Assembly: GCF_016427605.1 (NCBI RefSeq)
Contig: NZ_JAELXQ010000001.1
Span: 836,137 to 900,136, forward strand
Source: Ochrobactrum sp. Q0168
GTDB lineage: Bacteria > Pseudomonadota > Alphaproteobacteria > Rhizobiales > Rhizobiaceae
Direction of reading: 5' to 3'
DNA: 64,000 nt
Of this stretch, positions 53,843 to 63,314 are shown piece by piece. Every line of letters begins with the position of its first letter. The first letter of the stretch is position 1. The notes beneath the pieces were generated by a model, which was given only the letters and a program-made list of their open reading frames with translations, was not told the DNA's origin and did not search any database. The position numbers and the translations under genes are program-made.

Positions 53843-55102
53843 TTATGCGTCCTTCTGCACTGTCCTCGCCGCGACATGGCGCGCGCGGCCTGACAGCCAG
53901 CCATTGATGGCGGCACCTAATCCGAGCACCGCGAAGAACAGACCGCTTGCAGCAAAGCTTCCCGTCGCGCTGTGAATCATGCCCACGACCAGCGGACCGA
54001 TGGCCGCGAGAATATAGCCGACACATTGCGCCATACCCGAGAGATGCGCCGCCGTATGCGAATCCGGCGAGCGCAGCACGATCACCATCATCGCAGCCGC
54101 GATCAATCCGCCCTGCCCGATGCCCTGAATGATGGCCAATATCCAGAAGCTCCATTGCGGCAGATAGAGAAAGCCGATCAGCGCAAGCGATGCACAGGCG
54201 CAAAGAAACACATTGATAAAGCTCTGGCTTTTCTGACGTACCGCAATCGACGGGATCAGCAGGCATGTCACCACCTGCGCCATGATCGAAAACGACACCA
54301 GACCGCCCGCCGCAGCCGGGCTCATGCCCCGCTCGCGCAGGATCGGCGCGAGCCAGCCGAACACGATATAGGCCGTAGACGATTGCAGCCCCATGAACAG
54401 CGTCACCTGCCAGGCAAGCGCGTCTTTCCAAAGACCGACGACCCGAAAACCCGAATGCGCGACATTGTGCTTGCTGCGCAGCGCCTGCGGCAACCACAAC
54501 ACCAGAACCAGCACCGCCGGAATGGCCCAGAAGGCCAGAGCCAAATTCCATGAACCGCCAAGCATGTTCTTGATCGGGATCGTGAAGCCCGCCGCAGAAG
54601 CCGCACCACCGCAAAGCGCCATGGTATAGAGACCAGTCATGATCGCGGCGGTTTTTGGAAAATCCCGCTTCACCACACCCGGCAGCAGCACAATGCCCAT
54701 GGCTATTGCCGCACCGGCAAGCGTCGCGCCCATATAGAGCGACCAGAAAGACCCGACACCACGCAGCGCCGTACCGATGGTCAAGACCACCAGCACCGCC
54801 AGAAGTACGCGCTCGGCGCCGAAACGTTGTGCGAGACGCGGTGCGAAGGGCGCGAAGGCGCCAAGGCAGACGACCGGCAAAGTCGTCAGCACGCCTGCGG
54901 CAAGCGACGACATGCCGGTGCCATCGATGATTTCCGGCAAAAGCACCGAAACGCTGGAAAAAACCGGACGCAGATTGGCGGCAATGAGAACAAGGCTCAA
55001 CCCCAGCAGGATGCGCGACGCCTTGCTCGGCGTTTGCGGCACGGATGGCGGCGGCACGCTGTCCGCCTCGGCATCGACAAGCTGTTCCGGCTGCGATGGC
55101 AT
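53843..55102 (-). CDS. MFS transporter, CynX/NimT type
   Basis: 419 residues, with about 12 membrane segments. The start at 55102 has a very strong GGGAGGAG Shine-Dalgarno; an ATG at 55150 that overlaps the regulator stop is a longer alternative. The family pattern (LSLVLIAANLRPVFSSVSVL, GVLTTLPVVCLGAFAPFAPR) fits the CynX/NimT (cyanate/2-nitroimidazole) branch of the major facilitator superfamily. Substrate is unknown. It follows a GntR regulator in the same operon. Confidence 0.88.
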   Translation of the reverse strand: MPSQPEQLVDAEADSVPPPSVPQTPSKASRILLGLSLVLIAANLRPVFSSVSVLLPEIIDGTGMSSLAAGVLTTLPVVCLGAFAPFAPRLAQRFGAERVLLAVLVVLTIGTALRGVGSFWSLYMGATLAGAAIAMGIVLLPGVVKRDFPKTAAIMTGLYTMALCGGAASAAGFTIPIKNMLGGSWNLALAFWAIPAVLVLVLWLPQALRSKHNVAHSGFRVVGLWKDALAWQVTLFMGLQSSTAYIVFGWLAPILRERGMSPAAAGGLVSFSIMAQVVTCLLIPSIAVRQKSQSFINVFLCACASLALIGFLYLPQWSFWILAIIQGIGQGGLIAAAMMVIVLRSPDSHTAAHLSGMAQCVGYILAAIGPLVVGMIHSATGSFAASGLFFAVLGLGAAINGWLSGRARHVAARTVQKDA

Positions 55103-55114
55103 GGTGTACTCCTC

Positions 55115-55134
55115 CCGTGCCCCTGGGGGCACGG
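55115..55134. promoter_or_regulatory. GC hairpin just upstream of the MFS Shine-Dalgarno
   Basis: CCGTGCCCC-TG-GGGGCACGG is a near-perfect 20-base palindrome directly next to the GGGAGGAG ribosome-binding site of the transporter. It could be an RNA hairpin affecting translation or a regulator site. Function is inferred. Confidence 0.4.
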
Positions 55135-55146
55135 CATTGATGCGGC

Positions 55147-55824
55147 TCATGATGCGAGCAACCTTTCCAATTCTTCAATCAAGGGCGCCATAAAACGACG
55201 AACCGTCGCGCTGGCCTTGTCCGGGTCGCCGGTGGCGATGGCTTCAATGATCTGTCGATGCGCTTCAAAGTCCGGTTCCGGCAGCTCGCCATCGATCGTG
55301 GCTTCGATCGATTCGCGGATCGATGCGGAAAAGAAGCCGTAAACCTCGATCAGCGCATCGTTGCCGGAAGCAGCCGCAATGGCTTCATGGAACGCAAAAT
55401 CGCGCTCGACAAAGGTCATACGGTCCGTCTCCTCGCGCAGACCGCGCGCGGCCAGCAGCGCTTCCAGATGCGCAATCGTCTGCGGCGTTACGCGCTGCGC
55501 GGCGAGCCGCGCGGCTTCCACTTCCAAGGCGGCGCGCATTTCAAGCCTATCGCGCAGGCTTGTATGGCGTATGCGATTGAGACTGCGCGCCGTGTCGGCC
55601 TTCGAGCGAACATAGGTGCCCGAGCCCTGGCGCGTCTCCAGCATACCCTGAGCCACCAGCGCCCTGACGGCCTCGCGCACCGTGCCGCGACTGACGCCCA
55701 GCCGCGCCGAAAGCTGGGCTTCATTCGGCAATTGCTCGCCCACAGCCCAGCGTCCCGAAGTGATTTCGGATCGAATGGATTGCGTCGCTGCTTCCGTCAG
55801 GCTTTTGCGTGAAACCGTCTTCAT
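55147..55824 (-). CDS. GntR (FadR subfamily) transcriptional regulator
   Basis: 225 residues. The N-terminal winged helix (IRSEITSGRWAVGEQLPNEA, QLSARLGVSRGTVREAVRAL, LETRQGSGTYVRS) and the C-terminal FCD domain (ERDFAFHEAIAAASGNDALI) are typical. It is followed by a transporter gene, which suggests substrate-responsive control of that transporter. Its own promoter carries a perfect inverted repeat. Confidence 0.92.
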   Translation of the reverse strand: MKTVSRKSLTEAATQSIRSEITSGRWAVGEQLPNEAQLSARLGVSRGTVREAVRALVAQGMLETRQGSGTYVRSKADTARSLNRIRHTSLRDRLEMRAALEVEAARLAAQRVTPQTIAHLEALLAARGLREETDRMTFVERDFAFHEAIAAASGNDALIEVYGFFSASIRESIEATIDGELPEPDFEAHRQIIEAIATGDPDKASATVRRFMAPLIEELERLLAS

Positions 55825-55835
55825 CAGTCACTTCA

Positions 55836-55860
55836 AATTCATCGGATGACTTGATGAATT
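55836..55860. promoter_or_regulatory. Operator candidate of the GntR regulator
   Basis: AATTCATC-N9-GATGAATT is a perfect 8-bp inverted repeat, 12 bases upstream of the regulator start codon. Location and symmetry fit an autoregulatory operator; binding is inferred. Confidence 0.55.
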
Positions 55861-56017
55861 AGCGGAGCCTGCTGAACCTGTCAACAGACGCGATCATCTT
55901 GTCACAGTCGGGTGCTAATCCCTCGTCACCCACAGCCGGATATTTTCAATTCGCGTCAAAATGCTCTAACAATTCTCGCGCAGATTGGATTTTCAAAAGC
56001 AGCCAGCAGGTGCCAGC

Positions 56018-57010
56018 ATGATCACGCTCTACAGCCTTTCCGGGGATCACCTTGAGAAAACGGAAGTCGAACCGGGCACAGCTTTGCCGGACAGCGTGAT
56101 CTGGATCGACCTCTCCACACCCGGCGTCAATGAAGATCATATTGTCGAAGCGTGGACAGGCATTTCCATCCCCACCCGCGAAGATATGACTGAGATCGAG
56201 GAATCGAGCCGCTTTTACATGGAAAATGGCGCGCAATATCTCACCGTGCCCATTCTCCATGCCGTCGATCTCGACCATCGCGAACTGGCACCAGTGACCT
56301 TCATTCTGCACGGCTCCCGCCTGATCACTGTGCGCTATGCGGACCCCAAATCCTTCTCGACCTATATTCTGCGCTCCACCAAGCCGGGCAACGGGCTGAT
56401 TTCCACCAAATGCACCGGGCTTTCGATCCTGCTTGGTATTACGGAAGCCACCACCAACCGCCTGGCGGATATTCTGGAAGGCGTGGCCGGTAAAATCGAC
56501 GCCGCGTCGCACTCGATCTATCGCCGCCAGCCAAAGGCGCGACCGATGACGACGCAGGATTTCCGGCACATTCTGACCCAGATCGGCGGTCAGGGAACGT
56601 TTCTCTCGCGGATGCGTGAAAGTCTTGCAGGCATCAGCCGTATGCTGGTCTATCTCTCGGCAACCAGCAATCCCGCGACCGGCAAGAAGGAAACGCGCTC
56701 CTGGATCAAGTCGCTTGAACGCGACATGCAATCGCTGACCGCCTATGTGGACTTCCTGTCCAACAAGGTTACTTTCCTGCTCGATACCATCGTCGGACTG
56801 ATTTCCGTCGAGCAGAATGCCATCATCAAGATATTCTCCGTCGCCGCCGTGGGCTTCATGCCGCCAACGCTGGTGGCCTCCATCTATGGCATGAATTTTT
56901 CCTTCATGCCGGAACTGTCATCACCCTGGGGCTATCCGATGGCGCTCGGACTGATGATCGCATCGGCGCTGCTGCCGCTCTATTATTTCCGCCGCAAGGG
57001 CTGGCTGTAA
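56018..57010 (+). CDS. corA: CorA-type divalent cation (Mg2+/Co2+) channel
   Basis: 330 residues from the ATG at 56018, which has AGG upstream; a TTG at 55985 is less likely. A long cytosolic N-terminal domain precedes two C-terminal membrane segments (IIKIFSVAAVGFMPPTLVAS, YPMALGLMIASALLPLYYF) with the signature YGMNFSFMPEL between them and a short basic tail. It imports Mg2+ as a homopentamer. Single gene. Confidence 0.94.
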   Translation: MITLYSLSGDHLEKTEVEPGTALPDSVIWIDLSTPGVNEDHIVEAWTGISIPTREDMTEIEESSRFYMENGAQYLTVPILHAVDLDHRELAPVTFILHGSRLITVRYADPKSFSTYILRSTKPGNGLISTKCTGLSILLGITEATTNRLADILEGVAGKIDAASHSIYRRQPKARPMTTQDFRHILTQIGGQGTFLSRMRESLAGISRMLVYLSATSNPATGKKETRSWIKSLERDMQSLTAYVDFLSNKVTFLLDTIVGLISVEQNAIIKIFSVAAVGFMPPTLVASIYGMNFSFMPELSSPWGYPMALGLMIASALLPLYYFRRKGWL

Positions 57011-57034
57011 GCGGCCCGCTCGACAAGGGCTCAA

Positions 57035-57062
57035 CTATGTTATATCATCGGTTATAACATAG
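57035..57062. promoter_or_regulatory. Operator of the toxin-antitoxin pair
   Basis: CTATGTTATA-N8-TATAACATAG is a perfect 10-bp inverted repeat that runs into the AGGAG ribosome-binding site of the antitoxin gene. Such a palindrome is where AbrB-type antitoxins autoregulate; binding is inferred from position and symmetry. Confidence 0.65.
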
Positions 57063-57071
57063 GAGAAAACC

Positions 57072-57302
57072 ATGAACGTCACTTTGCGCAAGATCGGCAA
57101 TTCCGAAGGTGTGATCCTGCCCAAGGAAGTGCTGGAACGGCTGAATTTGAGAGCAGGAGATACGCTCGTTTTGATCGAGGACGAGAACGGCCTTAAACTG
57201 ACCCGCAGCGCGGATGATCCAGATGTCTTTGAGAAAAAGATGCAGATCGCACGCGAGCGGATGAAAAAATACGAAACGGCCTATCGCGTTCTCGCAAAAT
57301 GA
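57072..57302 (+). CDS. AbrB/MazE-type antitoxin
   Basis: 76 residues. The N-terminal swapped-hairpin domain is clear (VTLRKIGNSEGVILPKEVLE, LRAGDTLVLIE), followed by a charged helical tail (KKMQIARERMKKYETAYRV) that would bind the toxin. Its stop overlaps the toxin start codon (ATGA). The pairing of this antitoxin type with a Doc toxin resembles Phd/Doc-like hybrids. Confidence 0.88.
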   Translation: MNVTLRKIGNSEGVILPKEVLERLNLRAGDTLVLIEDENGLKLTRSADDPDVFEKKMQIARERMKKYETAYRVLAK

Positions 57303-57691
57303 TAGACTTTCATTCGCGTTCTTTTATCGAAGCGCTGCATCAGGAACAGTTGCGCCTGCATGGTGGTGCGGCGGGCATTCGGGATTCAGGCTTGCTCGAT
57401 TCCGCACTCGCCCGCCCGCTTCAGAAAGAAGCCTATGGCGCGCCTGATCTGTTCGATCTGGCGGCGGCATATTTATTTGGCTTGCTGAAAAACCATCCGT
57501 TTGTTGACGGCAACAAACGAACCGGTCTCGCAGCAGCGGACTTGTTTCTCTATTTCAACGGCTACAGTCTGGAAGCTGAGCAAGAAGATGTGATTCAGCT
57601 GGTTTTGATGGTTGCGACCGGCGAAATCGACGAAAATGGTGCTGCTGCCTTCTTCCGTGACCACAGCATAGCAGTGGAAGACGACGACTAA
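57299..57691 (+). CDS. Doc-type (death-on-curing) Fic toxin
   Basis: 130 residues. The Fic motif is HPFVDGNKRTG, starting at His66, with the canonical length and FHSRSFIEALHQEQLRLHGG at the front. Doc toxins phosphorylate elongation factor Tu and stop translation. The gene overlaps the antitoxin gene by four bases and overlaps the end of the GreA/B-type gene by four bases on the other strand. Confidence 0.9.
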   Translation: MIDFHSRSFIEALHQEQLRLHGGAAGIRDSGLLDSALARPLQKEAYGAPDLFDLAAAYLFGLLKNHPFVDGNKRTGLAAADLFLYFNGYSLEAEQEDVIQLVLMVATGEIDENGAAAFFRDHSIAVEDDD

Positions 57692-58155
57692 ACGCTGATC
57701 GACACGATTTCCCAATCCTTGCCGTTAATCTTCAGGACATCACCAGCCGGTTTGCCGAACAGCATGATGGCGACCGGCGCGACATGCGAAATCTTGCCGC
57801 TGGAAGGATCGGCCTCGTCTTCGCCAACAATCGTCCAGCGGCGAGTTTGGCCATCGTCCAGATTTTCCAGCTCCACCGTCATGCCGAACCGCACCACGTC
57901 GCTGTCGGCATCCGGCACGGACAGTTCCGCCGTTTCGCGCCGCAGGGTCCAGTAGCGCAGGTCCCGCGAAATGCGCGCGATGGCTGAGCGCTCACCGGCG
58001 GCATTGGCCTCGCCAAGCTCACGTTGCAGCCGCGCCAACTCGTCATCCATCATCTTCAGGCCGGTCGGCGTAACGAGATTGCGATGCGGACTGATCGGGC
58101 GTTCACCAAGATCGGTCGGCGCGTCATCCTGTTCTTTTGTAAAAGCTCTGCTCAT
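57688..58155 (-). CDS. GreA/GreB-family transcription elongation factor
   Basis: 155 residues. The N-terminal coiled-coil region (GLKMMDDELARLQRELGEAN) and the C-terminal FKBP-like domain (SKVEDGQTRRWTIVGEDEAD-type, GKISHVAPVAIMLFGKPAGD) match GreA/GreB proteins. A 30-residue N-terminal extension is polar. It is probably a GreB-like or regulatory paralogue, since the canonical greA normally lies elsewhere. Confidence 0.85.
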   Translation of the reverse strand: MSRAFTKEQDDAPTDLGERPISPHRNLVTPTGLKMMDDELARLQRELGEANAAGERSAIARISRDLRYWTLRRETAELSVPDADSDVVRFGMTVELENLDDGQTRRWTIVGEDEADPSSGKISHVAPVAIMLFGKPAGDVLKINGKDWEIVSISV

Positions 58156-58228
58156 CCCATGAATGTAGGCGGCGCATAGCGCCCCCGCAAGCCTCCTCCC
58201 CGCTCAAGCTTAAGCATTCGAACGCCGT

Positions 58229-58234
58229 TTGACA
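58229..58234 (+). promoter_or_regulatory. -35 box of the betIAB promoter
   Basis: A perfect TTGACA lies 89 bases before the betI start. The matching -10 region overlaps the BetI palindrome, as expected for a repressed promoter, but no strong TATAAT is present. Confidence 0.4.
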
Positions 58235-58250
58235 TAAGGCGGGGTTTTTA

Positions 58251-58270
58251 TTGATTGATGAGTCAATCAA
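58251..58270. promoter_or_regulatory. BetI operator
   Basis: TTGATTGA-TGAG-TCAATCAA is a perfect 8-bp inverted repeat, 47 bases before the betI ATG. It has the form of the conserved alphaproteobacterial BetI box and overlaps the expected -10 region. Confidence 0.75.
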
Positions 58271-58317
58271 AGATAAAATGGTGGCACAGACCTGAAAACC
58301 GGACAGGGATTGAGACA

Positions 58318-58902
58318 ATGCCGAAGATCGGGATGGAACCTTTGCGGCGGCGTGAACTGATCGACACTGCCATACGCACCATCGGACAGCGCGGTTCGCT
58401 CGACGTGACCGTTGCGCAGATCGCCCATGAAGCGGGCGTCTCGCCTGCGCTCGCGCATCATTATTTCGGCGGCAAGGACAAGCTCATTCTCGCCACGATG
58501 CGCCATTTGCTGCGCGAACTGGGCCATGATCTCAATGCGGCCGTGAAGCTGACGGAAACCCCGCGCGAGCGCATTGCAGCCATCATCGCCGTCAATTTTT
58601 CCGCATCGCAGTTCACGCAGGAAACCATCGCCGCCTGGCTGACTTTCTACGTCCACGCACAGCAGTCGGAAGACACGCGGCGGCTTTTGCGCATTTATGC
58701 GCGCCGCCTGCATTCCAATCTGGTCTTCGCGCTGGAACAGCTCACCGACCGCGAGCGGGCGCATCGCATTGCGGAAGGTGCGGGCGCGATGATCGACGGG
58801 CTGTACATTCGCCATGCACTGGGCGCAGATGCGCCCGACGCCCAATCCGCCATTGGGTTGGTGGAAGATTATATTGCGGTTCAGCTTTCGGTGGAGACAT
58901 GA
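58318..58902 (+). CDS. betI: Choline-responsive repressor BetI (TetR family)
   Basis: 194 residues from the ATG at 58318, with AGGGA upstream; this is the usual length. The TetR helix-turn-helix is [20 protein letters not shown] followed by [12 protein letters not shown]. It represses betIAB in the absence of choline. It overlaps betA by four bases (ATGA). Confidence 0.95.
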   Translation: MPKIGMEPLRRRELIDTAIRTIGQRGSLDVTVAQIAHEAGVSPALAHHYFGGKDKLILATMRHLLRELGHDLNAAVKLTETPRERIAAIIAVNFSASQFTQETIAAWLTFYVHAQQSEDTRRLLRIYARRLHSNLVFALEQLTDRERAHRIAEGAGAMIDGLYIRHALGADAPDAQSAIGLVEDYIAVQLSVET

Positions 58903-60554
58903 GTATGGAAGCGGATTTCGTCATCATCGGCTCGGGCTCCGCCGGTTCGGCCATGGCCTATCGCCTGTCGGAAGACGGGCGCTATTCGGTGATCGTCATC
59001 GAATATGGCGTGCCGGATGTCGGGCCTTTGATCCAGATGCCCGCCGCCCTTTCCTTTCCGATGAATATGGAAACCTATGACTGGGGTTTTTCCACCGAGC
59101 CCGAACCGCATATTGGCGGGCGTAGCCTTGTCACGCCGCGCGGCAAGGTGCTGGGCGGTTCGTCGTCGATCAATGGCATGGTCTATGTGCGCGGCCATGC
59201 GCGCGATTACGACTTCTGGTCGGAAAGCGGCGCGCAAGGCTGGGCTTATGCCGATGTGCTCCCCTATTTCAAGCGCATGGAAAATGCGCAAGGGGGGCAG
59301 GAAGGCTGGCGCGGAACCGATGGGCCGTTGCACGTCCAGCGGGGCAAGCGCGACAACCCGCTGTTTCACGCCTTCGTCGAAGCAGGCCATCAGGCCGGGT
59401 TCGAAGTGACGGAAGATTATAACGGCGAGAAGCAGGAGGGCTTCGGCCCGATGGAGCAGACGATCTATAATGGTCGTCGCTGGTCTGCGGCCAATGCCTA
59501 TCTGAAACCGGCGCTGAAGCGCCCGAATGTCAAGCTGGTCAAGGGGTTGGCCCGCAAGATCGTGCTGGAAGGCAAACGTGCCGTCGGCGTGGAGATCGAA
59601 GCGGGGCGCAGTTTCTCGACCATCCGGGCACGGCGCGAGGTCATCATCGCCGCCTCCTCCATCAACTCGCCGAAGCTTTTGATGTTGTCCGGCATTGGCC
59701 CCGCGGCGCATCTCAAGGAGCACGGAATCGAGGTAGTGGCGGATCGTCCCGGCGTGGGACAGAACCTTCAGGACCATCTGGAGGTCTATATCCAGCAGGA
59801 ATGCACACAGCCGATTACGCTTTATTCCAAGCTGAACCTGTTTTCGAAAGCGAAGATCGGGGCCGAATGGCTGTTCTTCAAAACCGGTGACGGCGCGACC
59901 AACCATTTTGAATCGGCAGCCTTCGTGCGCTCGAAAGCGGGAGTGGAATATCCTGATATTCAGTATCACTTCCTGCCGGTGGCTATCCGCTATGACGGCA
60001 AGGCGGCAGCACAATCGCACGGGTTTCAAGCCCATGTCGGCCCGATGCGCTCCAAGTCGCGTGGCAGCGTGACATTGCGCACGGCCAATCCGCGCGAAAA
60101 GCCTGTCATCAAATTCAACTATATGTCGCATGAAGACGACTGGGCTGACTTCCGCCACTGCGTGCGGCTGACCCGCGAGATCTTCGGGCAAGCGGCCTTC
60201 GACCCCTATCGCGGCGCGGAAATCCAGCCCGGCGCGAAAGTGCAGACCGATGATGAAATCGACAACTTCATCCGCGAGCATGTCGAAAGCGCCTTCCATC
60301 CGTGCGGAACGGTCAAGATGGGTGCGGTTGACGATCCGTTTGCGGTGGTTGATCCTGAATGCCGGGTGATCGGCGTCGATGGCTTGCGCGTGGCGGATTC
60401 ATCCATCTTCCCGCGCATCCCCAATGGCAATCTCAACGGGCCATCGATCATGGTCGGCGAAAAGGCGTCCGATCATATCCTTGGTCGCACACCGCTGGCG
60501 CGCTCCAATCAGGAGCCGTGGATCAATCCGCGCTGGCAGGTGTCGGACCGCTAG
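58899..60554 (+). CDS. betA: Choline dehydrogenase BetA (GMC oxidoreductase)
   Basis: 551 residues; an ATG two codons later is also possible. The FAD-binding motif [37 protein letters not shown], the GMC signature [20 protein letters not shown], and the active-site HPCGTVKMG near the C-terminus are present. It oxidises choline to betaine aldehyde. Its stop codon is directly followed by a G/C-tract repeat, which separates it from betB by 107 bases. Confidence 0.95.
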   Translation: MSMEADFVIIGSGSAGSAMAYRLSEDGRYSVIVIEYGVPDVGPLIQMPAALSFPMNMETYDWGFSTEPEPHIGGRSLVTPRGKVLGGSSSINGMVYVRGHARDYDFWSESGAQGWAYADVLPYFKRMENAQGGQEGWRGTDGPLHVQRGKRDNPLFHAFVEAGHQAGFEVTEDYNGEKQEGFGPMEQTIYNGRRWSAANAYLKPALKRPNVKLVKGLARKIVLEGKRAVGVEIEAGRSFSTIRARREVIIAASSINSPKLLMLSGIGPAAHLKEHGIEVVADRPGVGQNLQDHLEVYIQQECTQPITLYSKLNLFSKAKIGAEWLFFKTGDGATNHFESAAFVRSKAGVEYPDIQYHFLPVAIRYDGKAAAQSHGFQAHVGPMRSKSRGSVTLRTANPREKPVIKFNYMSHEDDWADFRHCVRLTREIFGQAAFDPYRGAEIQPGAKVQTDDEIDNFIREHVESAFHPCGTVKMGAVDDPFAVVDPECRVIGVDGLRVADSSIFPRIPNGNLNGPSIMVGEKASDHILGRTPLARSNQEPWINPRWQVSDR

Positions 60555-60557
60555 TTA

Positions 60558-60640
60558 GGGGAGTAAGGGAATAGGGGAATAAGGGAGTATGTTTTGGTTG
60601 CGAACAACATACTCCCTTATTCCCCTACTGCCCTATTCCC
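60558..60640. repeat. G-tract/C-tract inverted element, copy 2
   Basis: G-runs at 60558-60561, 60567-60569, 60574-60577 and 60583-60585 fit a G-quadruplex motif. They are followed by AGTATGTTTT and a GGTTGCGAACAAC loop, and then by C-runs at 60614-60616, 60622-60625, 60631-60633 and 60638-60640. Inner arms AACATACTCCCTTATTCCCC and its complement pair perfectly. It lies between betA and betB in the same operon, so it could affect betB expression. Confidence 0.7.
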
Positions 60641-60661
60641 TTCTTTTCGAAGGAACACACC

Positions 60662-62125
60662 ATGAAAGCACAACCCAAAGCCTCACACTTCATCGGCGGC
60701 TCGTTTGTCGAAGACAAGGCTGGCAAGCCGCTTCCCGTCATCTATCCGGCGACCGGCGAAGAAATTGCCAGGCTTTATTCCGCCACGCCAAGCGTGATCG
60801 AAGCTGCCTATGCGGCTGCGATGAAAGCGCAGGAAGCATGGACGGCGCTGAAGCCCGTCGAACGGGGGCGCGTATTGCGGCGCACGGCGGAAATTCTGCG
60901 CGAGAAGAACAAAAAACTCTCCAAGCTGGAAACACTCGATACCGGCAAGGCGCTTCAGGAAACGCTCGTTGCGGATGCGGCCTCGGCTGCGGATGCGCTG
61001 GAGTTCTTCGGCGGCATCATTTCCGGCTTCAACGGTGAATTCGTGGAACTCGGCGGTTCCTTTGCCTATACCCGCCGCGAAGCGCTCGGGATTTGTGTCG
61101 GCATCGGCGCGTGGAACTACCCGATACAGATCGCCGCGTGGAAATCGGCACCAGCGCTCGCCATGGGCAACGCCTTCATCTTCAAGCCGTCGGAAAATAC
61201 GCCACTATCGGCCCTCGCCTTGGCGGAAGCCTATCAGGAAGCCGGGCTGCCCGACGGGTTGTTCAATGTGGTGCAGGGCTATGGCGATGTGGGTGCGGCC
61301 CTCGTCAACCATCGCCAGACAGCCAAAGTTTCGCTGACCGGCTCGGTTCCGACCGGAAAGCGCATCATGGCACAGGCGGGTGAACATCTGAAGCATGTGA
61401 CGATGGAACTGGGCGGCAAGTCGCCGCTGATCGTGTTCGATGATGCCGATCTCGAAAGCGCCATCGGCGGCGCGATGCTCGGCAATTTCTATTCGACCGG
61501 TCAGGTCTGCTCCAACGGCACCCGCGTCTTCGTGCACAAGAAGGTCCGCGAGCGCTTTGTCGAGCGGCTGGTCGAGCGCACGCGCAAAATCCGTATCGGC
61601 GACCCGCTGGATGAGGCCACCCAGATGGGGCCGCTCGTCAACAGCGCCCAGCGCGACAAGGTTCTTTCCTATATCGAAAAGGGCAAGGCCGAAGGCGCAA
61701 CGCTTGCCTGCGGCGGCGGCATTCCCAAGCTGCAGGGCTTCGACAAGGGGTACTTCATCGAACCGACCGTCTTTACCGACGTGACCGACACTATGACTAT
61801 CGCGCGCGAAGAAATCTTCGGGCCGGTCATGAGCGTTCTGGAATTTTCCGATGAAGATGAGGTCATCGCGCGGGCCAACGATACCGAATTCGGTCTGGCG
61901 GCAGGCGTCTTCACCGCCGACATCGCGCGCGGTCACCGCGTCATCGGCCAGATCAAGGCAGGCACCTGCTGGATCAATGCCTATAATCTGACTCCGGTGG
62001 AAGTGCCTTTCGGCGGTTACAAGCAGTCCGGCATCGGGCGCGAAAACGGCGTTGCGGCCCTTGCGCATTATAGCCAGATCAAGACCGTCTATGTCGAGAT
62101 GGGCAAGGTCGACAGCCCGTATTAA
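60662..62125 (+). CDS. betB: Betaine aldehyde dehydrogenase
   Basis: 487 residues. NAD(P)-dependent aldehyde dehydrogenase family: catalytic Glu in [20 protein letters not shown], catalytic Cys in [16 protein letters not shown], and [10 protein letters not shown] for cofactor. It converts betaine aldehyde to glycine betaine. An ATG with AAGGAA nearby supports the start. It completes the betIAB pathway. Confidence 0.95.
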   Translation: MKAQPKASHFIGGSFVEDKAGKPLPVIYPATGEEIARLYSATPSVIEAAYAAAMKAQEAWTALKPVERGRVLRRTAEILREKNKKLSKLETLDTGKALQETLVADAASAADALEFFGGIISGFNGEFVELGGSFAYTRREALGICVGIGAWNYPIQIAAWKSAPALAMGNAFIFKPSENTPLSALALAEAYQEAGLPDGLFNVVQGYGDVGAALVNHRQTAKVSLTGSVPTGKRIMAQAGEHLKHVTMELGGKSPLIVFDDADLESAIGGAMLGNFYSTGQVCSNGTRVFVHKKVRERFVERLVERTRKIRIGDPLDEATQMGPLVNSAQRDKVLSYIEKGKAEGATLACGGGIPKLQGFDKGYFIEPTVFTDVTDTMTIAREEIFGPVMSVLEFSDEDEVIARANDTEFGLAAGVFTADIARGHRVIGQIKAGTCWINAYNLTPVEVPFGGYKQSGIGRENGVAALAHYSQIKTVYVEMGKVDSPY

Positions 62126-62130
62126 GGGCT

Positions 62131-62157
62131 TATGCGCGGCGGCTTACCCGCCGCGCA
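62131..62157. terminator. Bidirectional hairpin between betB and the FAH gene
   Basis: ATGCGCGGCGG and CCGCCGCGCAT form a perfect 11-bp stem with a 5-base loop between two converging genes. No U-run follows on either side, so termination may depend on other factors. Confidence 0.6.
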
Positions 62158-62168
62158 TAATGATAAAA

Positions 62169-63314
62169 TCAGATCAGGCCGCGCGATGCGAGATTGCGCA
62201 TCAGATGCGACGAGCCGAACCGCCATGGGCTGCATTCGGTCGACAGGCGCACCGTATTGGTCAGCGCACCAAGCTGCGGATTGGAGATCGTGACCACATC
62301 GCCGATCTTGTGCGTAAAGCCCTGCCCCGGCGTGTCACGGTCTTCGACCGGCGCAAACAATGTTCCCATGAACAGCACGAAACCATCCGGATATTGATGG
62401 TGCTTGCCGATGGTCTGGGCAACCAGATCCAGCGGATCACGGCTGATTTCCTTCATGGTGCTGCGACCGTTGAGAACATAGCCATCCGGTCCTTCGACCT
62501 TCAGAGCCAGTTCCGCCGAGCGCACATCTTCCATCGAATAGGTTTCGTCGAACAGGCGAATGAACGGGCCAACCGAACAGGACGCGTTGTTGTCCTTGGC
62601 CTTGCCAAGCAGCAGGGCTGAACGGCCTTCGACGTCACGCAGGTTCACGTCATTGCCAAGCGTCGCGCCCTTGACCTGGCCCTGGCTGTTGACTGCCAGC
62701 ACCACTTCCGGCTCAGGGTTGTTCCAGGTGGAAATCGGGTGCAGGCCAACCTCGGCACCATGACCGACCGCCGACATGGGCTGGCTCTTGGTGAAAACTT
62801 CGGCATCGGGACCGATACCGACTTCGAGATATTGCGACCAGACGCCTTCCTCGATGAGCGCCGCCTTCACGCGGGCTGCTTCTTCCGAACCCGCCTTGAG
62901 ATTGCGCAAACTGTCGCCAATGATCGCGCCGACACGTTCACGGATTTTCAAAGCGAGATCGGGATTGCCGGCCGCGCGTTCCTCGATCACGCGCTCGACC
63001 ATCGAGCGGGCAAAGGTAACGCCGCAGGCCTTGATCGACTGCAGGTCGTTCGGTGCCAGAAGATGCAGCGCGCTTTCATCGCCGGGCTTTCCGGAAAACA
63101 GGGCTTCGAGCGAACCGATATCCTGTCCGCCGGTTGCGCGTACATGAGCCAGTGCATCGTCAAGTTCAAGCAGGTCGCGCATCGTTGGTGCAGCTTTGGT
63201 GGTAATGTCGATGACGCGCCCTTCGCGCAAAGTCACCAGAACCGGCCCCTTGGCCGTCGGGTTCCATGCTCGCCCGACAAATGTTCCCGAGGCGAAAGTT
63301 TCATTGCTACTCAC
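62169..63314 (-). CDS. Fumarylacetoacetate hydrolase (FAH) family protein
   Basis: 381 residues, longer than most FAH-fold enzymes. The C-terminal FAH domain shows GLHPISTWNNPEPEVVLAVN, KGATLGNDVNLRDVEGRSAL and the metal-binding acidic residues of this fold. Related long members include 2-keto-3-deoxy-arabinonate dehydratases and similar sugar-acid enzymes, so a sugar-acid or aromatic ring-cleavage role is possible; the substrate is unknown. It converges on betB. Confidence 0.82.
   Translation of the reverse strand: MSSNETFASGTFVGRAWNPTAKGPVLVTLREGRVIDITTKAAPTMRDLLELDDALAHVRATGGQDIGSLEALFSGKPGDESALHLLAPNDLQSIKACGVTFARSMVERVIEERAAGNPDLALKIRERVGAIIGDSLRNLKAGSEEAARVKAALIEEGVWSQYLEVGIGPDAEVFTKSQPMSAVGHGAEVGLHPISTWNNPEPEVVLAVNSQGQVKGATLGNDVNLRDVEGRSALLLGKAKDNNASCSVGPFIRLFDETYSMEDVRSAELALKVEGPDGYVLNGRSTMKEISRDPLDLVAQTIGKHHQYPDGFVLFMGTLFAPVEDRDTPGQGFTHKIGDVVTISNPQLGALTNTVRLSTECSPWRFGSSHLMRNLASRGLI

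Noticed and set aside
58881..60299. 472-residue open frame antisense to betA
   Set aside because: Same reasoning: the GMC oxidoreductase is complete on the plus strand, and the antisense frame is a shadow.
62131..62157. Hairpin after betB as a transposon end
   Set aside because: It is a simple perfect stem between converging genes with no flanking duplication, so a terminator reading is better.
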